Shown here: positions 36,001 through 49,238 of the stretch, in pieces
Layout of the letters: every line of letters starts with the position of its first letter
How positions within the stretch are numbered: the stretch's first letter is position 1
Source: Triplophysa rosa
Lineage: Eukaryota; Chordata; Actinopteri; Cypriniformes; Nemacheilidae
Assembly: GCF_024868665.1 (NCBI RefSeq)
Contig: NC_079900.1
Span: 3,436,730 to 3,500,729, forward strand
DNA length: 64,000 nucleotides
Reading direction: 5' to 3'
Notes under the pieces: model-generated
Databases searched by the model: none
The model's input: only the letters and a program-made list of their open reading frames with translations
What the model was told of the DNA's origin: nothing
Position numbers and translations under genes: made by a program

Positions 36001-37175
36001 ACGGTGGGTTTTCCCCAGTAACTGATTTAACTAGAAATCTCATTAACCCAAAACTGTTGGTCAGCCGTATAAACTGACTCACCGTACCAACTCAAAGTCA
36101 GTCACTAAAAGGAAACGGCATGCTTAAATATTAAACACAGTCACAAAGACATCATTCTTTCCACAGAGCCACTTAGCACCTGAAATTGTTTGCTCAATGT
36201 TCAATACTGATAAACCTTGCATATACAGACAGCTCTAGCTGAACAAGGTCAAAGCAGTTTACTTCTATATAGTTACTGTAGTACGGGTCATACTGAAATA
36301 AAGAGATTTTATGAGAAAAATATGACAAACATAAAAGAGGCTGTAAGGCTGTAACATTCTACGACTCAGAGAGATATTTACATTATGGTGAATGGGAGTT
36401 AAAACGTTATAAGGAACTCCTCTTAAAATAAATTATTTTATATAATCTGTTCAACCGTAGTTTTTATTAAGGCTTCAATGAGATGACTGACCCTGGTTAA
36501 TGGCACAAAGACTATTCTAGTTTCTATTCTTAAAGAGAACATGTTGTAATATTTCTGTACCCATGCTTTACGTTTTTAACAAAAAGTTGCCTGTGAGTAA
36601 ACAGTAATTACTCGGTTCCACCGCGGACCCCCGGTTGAAGACCCCTGATTTACATTGTTTCCCTGTAGATATATATATGACAAAAGAATCTTTATATACC
36701 CCCTCATTAACACAAACTTCATATTTAACGTTTTTATTCTTTCTGTGTTTTTTCACAAAACATTATGGATTAATACAAAAAATGTTTTTATATAAGTTGG
36801 AAAAAAAATCATTTTGAATTTAGATTTGTGATCTAAAACAAAGAAAACTAAATGTGACAAAGTGTATAATACACTGAAAGTGAAAAAAGTTTTGTTACAT
36901 TCACCGTGTTAATTTTTCAGTTGAATTAGTTCAGATTTTCATCTTTGCAATAGGAACAAAATCTTATTACATAATAACGTTTATTTTATAAATTGACAGA
37001 TACGTTTTTACTTAATTTTAATGATATACTTCTAAACCTTAAATGTTTCACATTGTATTTCATTGTATTTGAATGTCTTCTGTAGAAACTTCAACACTCA
37101 CTTTGATGTTAATGTACGTGAGCTGATTAGATTGTGAAAACAATAAGCGACTCTGAGTCTATGGTGACAAGATGA

Positions 37176-37388
37176 TTTTACAAGCTTCTTTTCTACGTTT
37201 TTAAACCAGAGAGAACACAATGAACTGTACACTGTACATGTGTTACTGTACACGGCAGTAATTTGATGCCCTCTCAACACAAAGGTCATTTTATGAGCTA
37301 TGCTTTTGTATTATTGTGCAACAATGTGACAATCTACAATATCTATTGTCAGGTGGCACATCACTTCCTGTTAAGAGATAAGATCATT
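37176..37388 (+). repeat. Inverted duplicate E, left arm
   Basis: About 210 bp, roughly 90% identical to the reverse complement of 40812-41014. It includes 'tacacggcagtaatttgatg', 'tcattttatgagctatgctt', and an ETS-type ACTTCCTG followed closely by a GATA word AGATAAG at the right edge. Confidence 0.8.
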
Positions 37389-37499
37389 TCTGAAGCCAAA
37401 CTTCAAATAGTTATTTATTGTTCATAATCCAGTGGGGCTGTGTATAATTTTTTTGGAGGCTCTATTGACAGAAATGCAATATGATATACATAACTATGT

Positions 37500-37820
37500 C
37501 TTCAGGGGTGTATAAAGGTCTTACATAATGAAGCGTTGTTTTTATTGCCTTAGAATGAGCTATTTCTATCTAAATACACCGCGGGTCCCCTTACATGGAA
37601 GTCGCCATGTTGTTTCTACAGTAGCCCAAAACGGACAAACTGCTCTACAGAGCGTTTCATAAATACATTATCTCCTTCAGCAAAGAAGCAAAAATGTGAC
37701 GACATCTTAGTTCTGTGTCAGCCACCATAGAGCTTCGAAAGGGAGGGGTGGAGTGAGCCATTGGTTGCAGTTCGCAACCTCACTGCTAGATGCTGCTAAA
37801 TTTCATACACTGGACCTTTA
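37500..37820 (+). repeat. Dispersed repeat F, copy 1
   Basis: About 320 bp from 'ttcaggggtgtataaaggtc' to 'ttcatacactggacctttaa', matching 45358-45693 in the same orientation at roughly 90% identity. No coding sequence and no sharp inverted ends. Confidence 0.75.
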
Positions 37821-37845
37821 AATGTAATCACACACACAATTATAG

Positions 37846-38054
37846 GAAGAGTTTGGTTCCAAAATGAGATAACGCTGTTTTAAAAAAAATCAAAAATCAT
37901 GTTTTTTATTGTGCATTCCAGTTAATATCAATCAAACTGCGGATGATTTGTCTTGATTTAAGCCATAATACCTCAAAAAATACAGCTAACTACCACAATA
38001 AAAACATGATTTCTGAACATTTTCAAAAACTTAAAAACTGGAACCATACTCTTC
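37846..38054. mobile_element. Short inverted-repeat element family B, copy 2
   Basis: GAAGAGTTTGGTTCCAAAATG at the left and 'ctggaaccatactcttc' at the right form good inverted ends. The body matches copy 1 at 5268-5493. Confidence 0.65.
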
Positions 38055-38059
38055 ATATA

Positions 38060-40449
38060 CTTTTAAAACTTCATATACTATCAATATAATAATCTCAAGT
38101 CTTTTCAAATCTGTGCGCTTTTATGTTTTCAGCGAAACAAAAAATTACAAACAACATGCACTTCATCTGCTATGTAAAGCCATAGGAAAACATTTATGTG
38201 AAGATTTTGAAAATACCATTTTTGTTTGTTTCTTGGAAACTACACGTGATTGAGTCAAGAATTACACTCTGGGTTAAAGACCATTTTATATTTGTTAGCT
38301 GTGCATTTCACCGTGGCTCATAAAAGCCTCTCAAGTTGAGCTATCAGTGCCTCCATACAACGTTTCAGAGCATGTCAAACAGGCCACGTCGGCCGTGTAT
38401 GTTTAAAGTTTACTTTAAGAGTTAAGATGAACAGGCTGTAGGTTTAGTTCCAGATGAAATCATTGATTCGCCACAGTCAGAATAAGATGTAGATAAACAT
38501 TCAAACCATCAATAGAGGACTATTGATGTATAGCGTTTTGCAATTAAAGACGTCTCAACTGGTTTTGCCGAGACTCACATTGCATAACCAATAGATCTAC
38601 TACCGTCTCTGGACTTCATGTACATTTTTATGAGGTAATCTAGGTCACCATGATTTTGGGTGCGAGGGGCTTACGTAATAAAAATACGAAATAAATATAA
38701 AATAAAAGCACGGCTAGTTCACCGAAGAAAAGGGACCCAACTTTTGGATCAGAAGATTCATTTTACCAACTGGCGGTCAAAGGTCAGGTCAAGGTTTAGC
38801 CATCTGCTGGTTTGTCACATGATAGTAACATTTAAGGTAACTCATAATCTCAAAACAGCTACTAAAAAGTCAGCTGTTTACTTCCGTGTCAACCTCTTCT
38901 GTTATTACTCTGCTCCCCTTCAGCAAAAGAGTCTACTGTGATGTAAATAATAAACAAACACATCATAAATTTCATTGAAATGAAAACGGATCTGCGAGAT
39001 ATGTATACCCCATGGCAATATACATGTGTGCTTTCTTTTCCAACATGTAAATCATTCATTGGGGGATGTTAATGTTTACTCGACGTTCTGTCGGATTTAT
39101 CTGAAACTTATATCCAGTTTCCTAGTTTTGTCACCTTCGGAAAAAGCCACAGAGGTTTGAGTTGGTTTTGTCTGCTTGGTGATAAGAGCACATTGTATTT
39201 CAGAAGACTCATGTCTGGTCACAAATATTTCCTGGAGTGAATCGGACTGCTGGTTAACTTCATAATATGAGCCAACATTAGTGTAATTTTTAAGAAAAAT
39301 AATTAGTTTGATAATTGATCGATATGTACACATTTAACCAGCATTTTCATTTTTCATATCGAGGTAACACTAGACGATAAGGTCATTTCACGTAAATGCA
39401 GAACACAGCATTCATGCATTTAACATGAAACATCTTCCAAAGCGTTTAGCTTTTTAAAATAAATGTATTTTTCAGCATCTATACATATATCAAAATTCAT
39501 GGCGTAAGTGTGTTTAAAGGACAATATAGTAATACCATGTTTTTTTGCATTACGGCAACACCAATGGTGTACGTCATATAAATATGGAATAGCCTATCTA
39601 TAACAACTATCACAGAATATATATATACTGTATCACCAAGTACCAGGGCAACTCTATCGACACCGCACCACGGTACCACTATGGTATTTTAGGGTCACTC
39701 GTCAAGACATGTTAGCAGAGTTTTGTGACTTTCGGTTAAAATGCGAAATGTGTTCGATAAGCAGAACTTCACCAGAAAACTGATGGTTAATTACACCCAC
39801 ACACAATGACTCAGGACGAGTGTGGAAAAACCCATCAAAACAACAGCACGGGCGTCTCTCATGGGACCTCATTCTGAATGGATGCAACACGTATACACAC
39901 ACATCTCCTAACAACAACATACAGTGCGATCTCAACAGATCAGGTCAAAATCCATGTCATCCATGACAAAGAAACTAAAAAATGGAAACAGTGTATCACT
40001 TTTTTCATCTTTTTTTTGTACAAATCTGAATGTCTTACCTTTAGTAAACTGTAGCAGGTAGATTCAGAGCGTGAACACTGATCGGGACTGTAAGGTTTGT
40101 GCGTGCCTTCTGCTTTTCTGTTCCCCTTGTGAAGGCAGGTTGGTTTTGCACAGAGGGAGGGATGGGTGGGTGAGTGAGCAGGTGGGAATGATTTACCACT
40201 CCCCCTCTCGGGAGGGAGAGAGAGAGAGAGAGAGAGGAATGTATCTGTCGTCATGGAGACCGTAAAACTCATCCAGGATCACCCATTGAAGGAAACTGAG
40301 AGACACAACTAACATTGTGTAACATCAACAACAAACTATTTGGGGACATTATTCTGGTGTGTATAAAATCAAGATTTGTTCATGCAACTCCAGATTTATA
40401 GAGGAGAGGAAATTCAGATCTCTAACGTAATCTGAACGGAACAATAGGC
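38060..40449. other. Gene-free DNA upstream of the tetraspanin gene
   Basis: No coding exon was supported. It holds a candidate donor for a distant 5' UTR exon (40039) and a GA tract at 40208-40236. A patch at 38640-38820 reads through as an open frame without homology. Confidence 0.4.
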
Positions 40450-40733
40450 CAGTGGTTCTCAAACAGGGGGGCCCCAAAATGGATCCCTGGGGGGCCACAG
40501 GTTTTCTGGCATTTTATGAAAAATAGAAATTAATCATTGATTTTATGCAATCAAACATCAGAAAAATAAGACCACCAACCAAAAGAATTGATGTTCCCAG
40601 ATTGGATAAATAAATATGTTTGGGCTTACTTAAAATTCTAAGTTTAAGATGATAGGTCTTTATTTGGGGGGCTGCAAAAGGAGTGCACTCTACACAAAGG
40701 GGGCTTCACAACGCAAAAGTTTGAGAGCCACTG
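40450..40733. mobile_element. hAT-like MITE, CAGTGGTTCTCAAAC ends, copy 1
   Basis: CAGTGGTTCTCAAAC at the left and its inverse 'gtttgagagccactg' at the right. The flanking 8-mers are CAATAGGC and CAATAGAC (7 of 8 match). The interior resembles 59002-59284 read in the opposite direction ('tggggggccacag', 'gagtgcactctacacaaagg'). Confidence 0.8.
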
Positions 40734-40811
40734 CAATAGACAACAATGATGGTGGATAACTAGACAAAGTCGTCAGAGAAAGTACCACATACACTCAACC
40801 CGAACGATTTG

Positions 40812-41014
40812 AATGACCTTATCTCCTAACAGGAAGTGATGTGCCACCTGACAATAGATATTGTAGGTTGTCACATTGTCGCACAATAATACACAAAAGC
40901 ACAGCTCATAAAATGACGTTTGTGTTGAGAGCGCATTAAATTACTGCCGTGTACAGTAACACATCACTCAGTGGTTCTCTCTGACTTTAAAACGTAGAAA
41001 AGAAGCTTGTAAAA
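40812..41014 (-). repeat. Inverted duplicate E, right arm
   Basis: Reverse-oriented partner of 37176-37388, 3.4 kb away. The ETS and GATA words are kept (CTTATCTCC ... CAGGAAGTGA on the plus strand). DNA on either side is unrelated between the arms. Confidence 0.8.
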
Positions 41015-42640
41015 GAATAGTTGTTTTGAAAGCTCAAAGAAGGCCTGAAAGAAGTTCACAAAGACATTTCACAAGGTTGAGGGAAAAAAGCACTTTAAAA
41101 ACGAATGCATTAACAAACGTGCAAATAAAAAATTTGACACACACAAAAAAAAAGAGATTCAAAGTTCAAAAGAAAGAACATTCAAAAGACTCGGATACAA
41201 AATATGATTTATCGAAAGAAACTCAAGGTCATTGACAAGCTGTCATTTTCCAAACCCAGTAAACCAAATCTGCTGATGTCACTGTTGTGTCCCTACAGTC
41301 TAAAATAATAAAACAAGCCGTTATGACTCAACGCCACCATGCTTCTCGTAAAGCGTTTCTTAAGCGCTGTACTGAACCACACTCTCATTATAAAACATTT
41401 ACCAGGAACTTCTTTTAATTAAGGAAATACTGTACTTAACCAACGTGACGTACGGATGTAAAAAATTGCACATTGACATCAAACCCAGCAGCACAAAGGG
41501 AACTTTTTTACCTGAGAGTAGAAGTGTTCAATGACACTTCCCTGTGTATTTCACAGCCATTCCCATCCACACGACACCAGCGTTACACAGCTTCCCATTC
41601 GGAGTACAATGAAACGCAAGCCTTTCTTCATGTCTTTAGATGCAGAGAAATACATCCCAAACAAACGCACGGTACAAAATGCATCCTGAAATACAGTTTT
41701 AGCTCAGGAACATAAAAATGGAACATTATAAAGGTGATGTTTATTGAATTCATGAGACGTGCCGTTGAAGGTGTGAGATCACATCTCATGAAGGTGTGAA
41801 GAACACGCGACGTGCCTCAGTTTTCACACGCGAGATTCACTAACCTCAGTTAAATACGCGTATTTAAACAGTAAATGAAAAGATCAAAACAGAGAGATCC
41901 CACGAGAACAGGCTCCACCGAACCTAAAAATAAAACGAAATGAAACAAATGTTGGATTTCATATCACATTGTTAAGGAAATGAACTCGCATTTGGTTGGA
42001 ATGGTAAACTGGAATTGGTTTTCTATTTTATCCACTATAAATATTTCTATGAATTTCGGATAATATGGATTATAAGTGTGTTAACATTCATTAACATGAA
42101 TTTATGCATTTATCATGTAATATGTTTCAAACATTAAAAAAGTTTTGCTCACTTCGTATGAATTTCGGCTTCATTCTTGCTTTATTCTAACAATCGAACA
42201 TTTCTGTACGATTAAAATCGTAGAAAATCATACGAAATAACAGACAAATATGACTTCTTTTACACCATAATGAACGTCTGAATCTCAAAACTGTTCATTG
42301 CCAAACTTCGGCACATTTTTGGGGATGTGGTATAATTTGGACCTCACCGCATGTCTAACACGCTATTTTAAACTGTATAATTAAAATCTAATAAAAAAAG
42401 CAAACGAATAAAATTAATTCATCTTTTTCATATATCTCCAGCTGGAATTCTGTTTCTCGTTTATGTGTCCAGCACAGTAAACACCTTAAGAATATCTCTC
42501 GTGTCCATTCATTCAGTTTTTTTTGATTGCTCGAGCATTTCTTCAGGTTATCAGCACATCGCTTTTAGACGACGTTGAAAGTGCACAAATGCGATTACTG
42601 CTAAAGAAAACACTTCGTTGGAGTGTGGCTTCACTGCACA
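41015..42640. other. Gene-free stretch downstream of znf653
   Basis: Probably includes the znf653 3' UTR near its right end. No other coding or RNA gene was recognised. Confidence 0.4.
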
Positions 42641-42654
42641 TCCTGAAGACGTCT

Positions 42655-45600
42655 TCAGATGCTCTGTTTGTCTGGATGGCTCTTGAGTTTGTGGAACTTG
42701 ACGCTGTCGAGTTTCTCGAAGCGTTTGCCGCAGTGCTCGCACGTGTAGTTGAAATGAGTTTCAGAGGTGTGTTTTCTCATGTGCCAGTTCAAAGACGCTC
42801 GCTGTCGACACTGATACCCACAGATCTCACATCTGTAGACACACACACACACACATTTTTTTATTATATTAAACAGAGTAACACAAGAACAACACATAAA
42901 TGCAATGTCATTTCTTAAAGGATTCCAGGCCACAAATGAAGTCACTACATATACATAAACAAGGCGGCATTGCATGTTCCCACTTTACAGAAAGAGCAAT
43001 CCCACAATGCACTGCAACAAGATAGTTTGAAATATTCGATTTTGAATTGTTTAGTCATTCTTAGCACTAGCAAATATACGAAACAACGCAGGTGAAAGAC
43101 ACAAGTGTTACTACCAGACTAAAATTGAATGTGGTGAACGTGTCATCGTGACTCACTGTAATGGCGTCTCTCCTGTGTGTGTTCGTCTGTGAACATCTAG
43201 ATGATTCTTGCGTTTGAATGACTTGCCGCACGTCTCGCAGATGAAGTCTCGCACGCCTGAACAAGGTCAAATGGAACAGTCGAATACTGATCAGACAAAA
43301 CTCGCATGACAACGATTTCATTTAAGGGTATTAAAAAAATGTAATATACAAAATATCACACATGCACAATGTAAGTGCAATAAACGTACCCGAGTGTATA
43401 ATCATGTGACGGTGAAGATGGTTGGACAGGTAAAACTTTTTCCCACAGCCTGGATGAGGGCAGACTTTGGTCCGACCCTTTCTGTGCACCAGGTTCACGT
43501 GGTTCTGACCAAACACACATCATACAAACACACAACAGACTTTTTCTATTTTGCTTCCGGGTTTTCTGAAATGTAGTACCACAACGTTTTGTTTTTAACT
43601 GAACCTGAATTATGTCAGAGAATGAACAAGAACCCACTTTAAATGTAATTGATTGTTTATCTTTTCTTTATCATTATATGCATTCCAGGATTTGCTATAT
43701 TTAACCAATCCTGTCTGAGGGGGAGTTTCATATCCTGTTGCTAAGAAGCCCATTTTTAGTTAAGACGTTACACCATCGCCATTGTGTTGAATAATGAAAC
43801 TTCCGAACCACCGGCTTAAAATCAGACCGGACCGGTTTTTGCTCTCGGGGATTACCCAGAAGGCCACAGGTTGCACAGGTGCATTCAGGTGATCTCACCT
43901 GGAAACTGCTAATGGCCACGTACACCTGACTGCAGCCTTCATACGGACAGTGAAACATCTTCAACATGCCGTCTGCTTCGATGACAGGACCCCTTCGACT
44001 TCTCTTAGATCTACAACATAAACAGGTTAAATGATCTTATAAAGCGGGCTCAGATGTGTTGATGTCACGTGAAAGCAACTATTATAACTATGTGTCACAC
44101 TCACTAACCTGTTCAGAGATCTCTCGAGCTCCCTCGGACAGTGCGTTTCTTCACTGGGTTCAAACAACTGCTTCTCAACCATATCTAAAACAATCAGACG
44201 TTACCAAAAAACTGTTATGGTTTATACATCATCGCTGTCCTTCTGAAACCTAAAATGTTTTTCAGGAAATAGAAAAAACACTGTAATTTTTGAACGATTA
44301 AACAGCACTTTTTAAAGGGGTCATATGGCGCGAATGTCTTTGGAGAGTTATAAGTTGCTCATGCATGTATTAGACAAGTAAAATTGCAAAAATGAAAGTG
44401 TGGGAACAAAAGATGCATTCTATCTAAAAGCGAATGCTCACCCAGACCTGACTGAAACACCTCGTATAACCACACCCCCACAAATCTACGTCAGTTAGTG
44501 GTATGATTTGACTAAGACCGCCCAAATATAAACGCAAGTAAGGTGGGCGTACCTGTCAGAACAATTGCTTTGGGACCTAATGTTCCAAATATGGTAAGAG
44601 GCGTTACATTTCCGTCACACGCTTGCAGTATTCGACCAATCACTACACACTGGTTAACTGGCCAATCATAGCACACCTCGCGATGAGCTTTGTAAAAAAT
44701 CTGTGCGTTTCAGAGAGGCGGGGCAAAGAGGAGATACAAACATGCACGGTATGTGGAAAATACAGCGTTTTTGAACCTTAAATCGTGTTTACACATTGCA
44801 TTACATCTGAAACAATCCATAATATTTGTGTCATATGACCCCTTTAAATACTTTTATTGGTTAGATATTGGCGAAACCCAGTGACAAACGTAAAGAGTGA
44901 CCAATAATAATGATTTATGAAAAAAAAACATAAGATGAGAGGTGTTAGAAGGACGGCAGCCATATAGAACATAGGTTAATTTATGAAGTAATATATTTTA
45001 AAATATTATTATCATGTGTGTTTGTTAAGGTGCAATACTATGCTATTTTTTTTTTAAATTAAGGAAAAAATAAAAAAAGAAGAAAATTAACTATATACAA
45101 AAAATTCCAGTAACGCTTTACAATAAGGTTGTATTTGTTAATAAATTAGTTAACATGAACTAACAATAAACAACACTTCTGCAACAATGAATAATCTTAG
45201 TACATGTTAATGCAAAAGTTGTAAAAGTTGAATCTGTTAACATTAGTTAATGCACAATGAACTAATATGAACAATTGTATGTCATTAACTAACATTGACA
45301 AAGATTAATGCTGAAGTTTTTTTGGAAGATCTAATAAAAATATAATAAACAGGGGTTTTCAGGGGTGTATAAAGACCTTACATAACAAAGCGTTATGTTT
45401 TTGTTACCTTAGAACGAGTTATTTCTATCTACATACACCGCAGGTCACCTTACATGGAATTCACCATGTTGTTTCTACAGTAGCCCTAAACGGACAAACT
45501 GCTCTACAGAGCGTTTCATAAATATGTTATCTCCTTTGGGAAAGAAGCGAAAACATGCCTACATCTTAGTTCTATGCCAGTGTGTCAGACACCGTAGTGC

Positions 45601-48600
45601 TTCGAAATGGAGGAGGGAGGGTGGATTGAGCCATTGGTTGCAGTTCACAACCTCACCACTAGATGCTGCTAAATTTCATACACTGGACCTTTAATGCGAA
45701 ATACTGAAAAACGTGTTCTGTGTTAGTTCATGTAAGCTGATGGATTTACTTATGTTAACAATAACAAACTTAAAGTGTAGTCAAGTATTGCTTAGAGCCA
45801 TAGGCGGCAGGAAGAAAATGGAAATGAGACCTTCAGAACTAAAGATGACTTTTTTGTATTCATAAATATTTGACAGTGTCGACAAAAGCAGCAACACGGC
45901 TATTAAACTTTATGAAACCATAACTGTAAAGTCTGCATTGACACATCAACATATAAACTCATAAGGAAGTGTTTAAAAATATCTGGAAACCCTGCTCTGT
46001 CAGTCATGTTAAAGTGTGTGAAGCGCTCAGTGCTGATGGGACGTGACGTGTATAAGCTCTGAGACCTGTGATGGTATCGGGACGTGAGGTCGCTCCCGAT
46101 TGGATCTGATTATACGCCACGTCCCCGATGACGGTACACGTGACCTCCTCCACGTCTCCAGCGGCAACGTTCAGATGAATGCCTTCAGACGTCAGGGCCT
46201 CGTAACTGGGACCCGTAATTATGATCAACTGAGGGGAATGAGGATGGAAGTCACATGTTTTTCTATAAACATGTAATAGTAAAATAATAGTAAAATAGTA
46301 AAATACTATTTTTAGTACAACAGAAAAGTATTATTAATGCCCAAAGTAGTAAGGTTTTTTTTACAATACCAGTAATGAGCATTGTAGTTGAGGGTGCCCA
46401 ATTGTCAAAAATATTACATAACTTATTTTCTTCTAACAAATATTCGTTCTTTTCAAAATATTCCATTTCACTGGAAAAACTACACACAACCCGTAACAAT
46501 TGTGTTTCTTGACCTACCTGAGATCCTCCCAGTGTGGAGCGCTGATCCGGCAGCTCACAGCCGCTCATCACCGTCTGCATCACCGTCCCGTACAGCTCGT
46601 CCTGCGCTGGGGCGACCGCCAGCGGCGTGCCCGTCACGTCTTCACCCTCCCCTACATCTTCTCCAGTACCCCCGTCTTCATCCTCCCTCGCTCGACTGTC
46701 CACCAAAGGCGCCGCGACGACCACGCACTCGTAACTTTTAGCCAAGCCCCCACCTCCCTCCGGGTTTCCCAAAGTCCTCAGACCGTCCGCCTGCTCCATG
46801 ACAGAGTCGGTCTCCTTTTCCACAACCCGACCCGAGGCTTCGTCAGCGGACTCGGCGAGCGCAGCCTGAGCCTCCCGGTCCATGAGCACCTCCATCTCCC
46901 ACACGGCCGGGTTTCCCAGACAGCGCTCGGAGGCGGGGGGGCTTCTGTGGGCCGCAGGGGCTCCTGGGAGCTGACTGAGGGTCGTGCATGTCGTCTCATG
47001 GCCCACCTGGGACGACTGTTCAGTGTCGCTTTGCAAGTCATTGACTGAAACCAGAGGATTGAGAAATGTCATGTTTAATGCCAACTTAAATGTTCTACAA
47101 TAAATGTATATGTTTTTTATACCTTGTAGCAGCTCTTGATTTTGCAGCATCCTCCGCTTGTCATTGGTTATGTCAGTGACCTCATTCTTCTCAGGAAGGA
47201 TGTCGTCTCTCTCTTTGTCGTTGTCCTCTACTTCGGATTCCGACTCGATCCCAGCAGCCCACGGCAGGTACTGCACAAATGAATGACCAGCAACACACTG
47301 CCACAGTACAGACGTAGATAAACCCACCGTAGGCTCCACCGCCCGCAGTTCAAGTTCATGCGGGCAGGACTGGAAGTGCTCTTGATACCAGTTCACCAGG
47401 TTCTGCAAGCTGGTAGCGGAAACTTTTTTCCCTGCGGGAGGAAACACACAATTTGTCTATATTAACAAAAATGTATTTTCATGCCCCCATTATGTACACA
47501 GTATGTCTTAATCTAAAAAGAACTGAAACCAGTTCATAGATTTATTGACCGTCTCTTCACGATCACATTCCGTTCTTGTTAAGGCATAATCATAATATGT
47601 TCCTCAACGTCATCATTCTCCAGGAAGTGACATCAAGGTAATCATACTTAAACCAATCCCTCATTCAGCAATGCCCAACTTCAGCTCTTTTTTCACAACA
47701 TATTACCTTGAAACAACGACAAGCTATTACATCAGAAAGCTTTCCACTTTAACGAATATGATGAGAGAAATGAATAAAACGCTCACCTTTCCTATGACTG
47801 CTACGCAGTTCGGGAACGTCTTTCCTCCTGTCCATCAAAACACAAGAGACAGGTTACACTTCACACACCGATGTCAACGAGATGAAACCGTTCGACCAAT
47901 CAATGCCTTGAACATGCTGACCTGGGCAAATCACTATTCCCATCACGTGATGACATCTTAATGACCTTTTGATAAGTACTTTGACATGACCAAGACACAG
48001 CAAACTGTGATTCAAAAGTACTTTTATATATATATATGATTGTATGGAATATGTACTAACGTATGAACATCCTACTTTATGACATGTAATCAAACAAAAA
48101 GCAACAGAGACATAGATTAACATGCGTATTTAAAAACGTATGCATACATGCCTTTTTGCATACATGTATATTTAAGAGCCAACGCATACACATATATGAT
48201 TGTGTTTATGAATGCATTTAAAGGCCCATGCATGTATTTATGCATACTGCATTTGCATGTAAGTTGTATGTGTATTTGCTGGACAGCCAGCTGAGGTAGA
48301 CAGTCTAAGCGCGACAAGTTGGAAGGATGTATGATCACAAAGGGCGTTTAAGGGCCAGTCACTTAAACCTGAATGCATACTTGGCGTATTTCTGTTGGTA
48401 TTTCTCCCCGTACGCGGAATTAAGCAGGATTAAATACTCCGCGAGCCCCGCGTCGCTCAGGCTCGTGCGTCGGCGCAGCTCGCTCCAGACCTGATGCGCT
48501 TCACCGAGATAAACCCGTCGCACGTCGTACTTCTTCCGGGACTCCAGCCGCCGCTGAGCTCGATCCGCGTCCGTCAGCCTGGGTCGACCCCGGCAGCGGC

Positions 48601-48670
48601 GTAAAATCGCTTTGATTTGCTCTCCGGCTCCAGCGGCGGAGTCCGTGTGCGCAGCCGCCATCTTTCTCAT
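42655..48670 (-). CDS. znf653: Zinc finger protein 653 (five C2H2 fingers), ten exons
   Basis: Exons 5' to 3': 48381-48670, 47787-47827 (41-base micro-exon), 47123-47431, 46518-47044, 46066-46228, 44109-44184, 43899-44010, 43390-43504, 43157-43256, 42655-42832. They join in frame to 636 aa; human ZNF653 is 615 aa. The N-terminus has the family block CRGRPRLTDADRAQRRLES, an AT-hook-like GRPR, then KKYDVRRVYLGEAH. The middle is acidic and low in complexity, and contains IIITGPSYEALTSEGIHLN. Five C2H2 fingers lie at about 490-513, 521-543, 551-571, 579-599 and 609-630, preceded by a basic RSKRSRR. ZNF653 is a nuclear repressor reported to act on SF-1 (NR5A1) targets. The start is the first ATG; a second ATG three codons later gives MAAAHTD and sits in a YY1-like AAGATGGCGGC. 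Exon 4, the Glu/Ala-rich middle, is the least conserved part. Identity is very secure. Confidence 0.94.
44316..44843. mobile_element. TTAA-flanked element, AGGGGTCATATG ends
   Basis: AGGGGTCATATGG and its inverse CATATGACCCCT are bounded by TTAA on both sides (44312-44315 and 44844-44847). It is 528 bp and non-coding, of the Kolobok/piggyBac TTAA target type. It lies in a znf653 intron. Confidence 0.75.
45113..45320 (+). repeat. 'actttacaataaggttg' repeat
   Basis: Contains 'cgctttacaataaggttgta', 'gttaacatgaactaac' and 'ttaacattagttaatgcac', a very common fish repeat built of short inverted TTAAC/GTTAA words. It lies in a znf653 intron. Confidence 0.65.
45358..45693 (+). repeat. Dispersed repeat F, copy 2
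   Basis: Partner of 37500-37820. It lies in the znf653 intron between exons 5 and 6, directly after another repeat (45113-45320). Confidence 0.75.
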
Positions 48671-49238
48671 TCTGTCAGCTGTTGGGTTGTTATGGTTTGA
48701 CTTAAAGGGAAGTGCTTTGGGTACCTTTAAAGGAAGTGGATTTTTTTACTTTGATTTTTCTTCTTGAACTCGGTTTCTTATTTAAGTCATATCCGTTTTT
48801 AATTGTTTAAGATAATTAATACGAATTTAGAAAATATTTAGCAATTAAAAGGAGGATGACAGTTACTATTTTTTTGAACCGACACTTTGATTGCCCAATC
48901 AAACACAAGCTTGGTTCTACACCAGCCAATCAAGTGTGTTGTTTTAAAACGGGGAAACAGGCAGGTTAAATGAACGTTGCATGCTTTTTCTCAGAACTCA
49001 CTTTATATGTGATTGTATTTTAAATGATAACTAATATAAATAAAAATATAATTGAGAAGATGAAATTAAAATAAAATATTTCTCTCGGCTGAGCGGAGGC
49101 TCATACGTCATGAAATGGGCGTGCCGAATCGAAGATCGCGGGAGAGGGAACTTCGGCGTGTTTCTGCGGAAGAGTCATGTTTACGTTACAAAATCAGAAA
49201 AAATATTAATGCTAAATGCGATCTTAGTATAAATAGCT
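48650..49238. promoter_or_regulatory. Bidirectional promoter region, znf653 / swsap1
   Basis: The start codons of znf653 (48670, minus) and swsap1 (49239, plus) are 568 bp apart and point away from each other. The znf653 start overlaps a minus-strand AAGATGGCGGC (YY1-like). No TATA box is obvious next to either start. Two plain CCAAT boxes are visible on the plus strand, at 48894 ('gcccaatcaa') and 48925 ('gccaatcaag'). A shared promoter is inferred from spacing. Confidence 0.5.

Noticed and set aside
42523..42918. 131-codon plus-strand frame
   Set aside because: Antisense shadow of the last znf653 exon.
46500..47048. 182-codon plus-strand open frame
   Set aside because: It lies antisense to znf653 exon 4, whose GC-rich composition opens other frames. 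It has no family features and no splice context of its own.
46263..47447. Continuous 394-codon minus-strand frame as a single exon
   Set aside because: It reads through two introns of znf653. The conserved parts are exons 3 and 4 with good splice borders at 47123, 47044 and 46518; the linking residues are intron translation.
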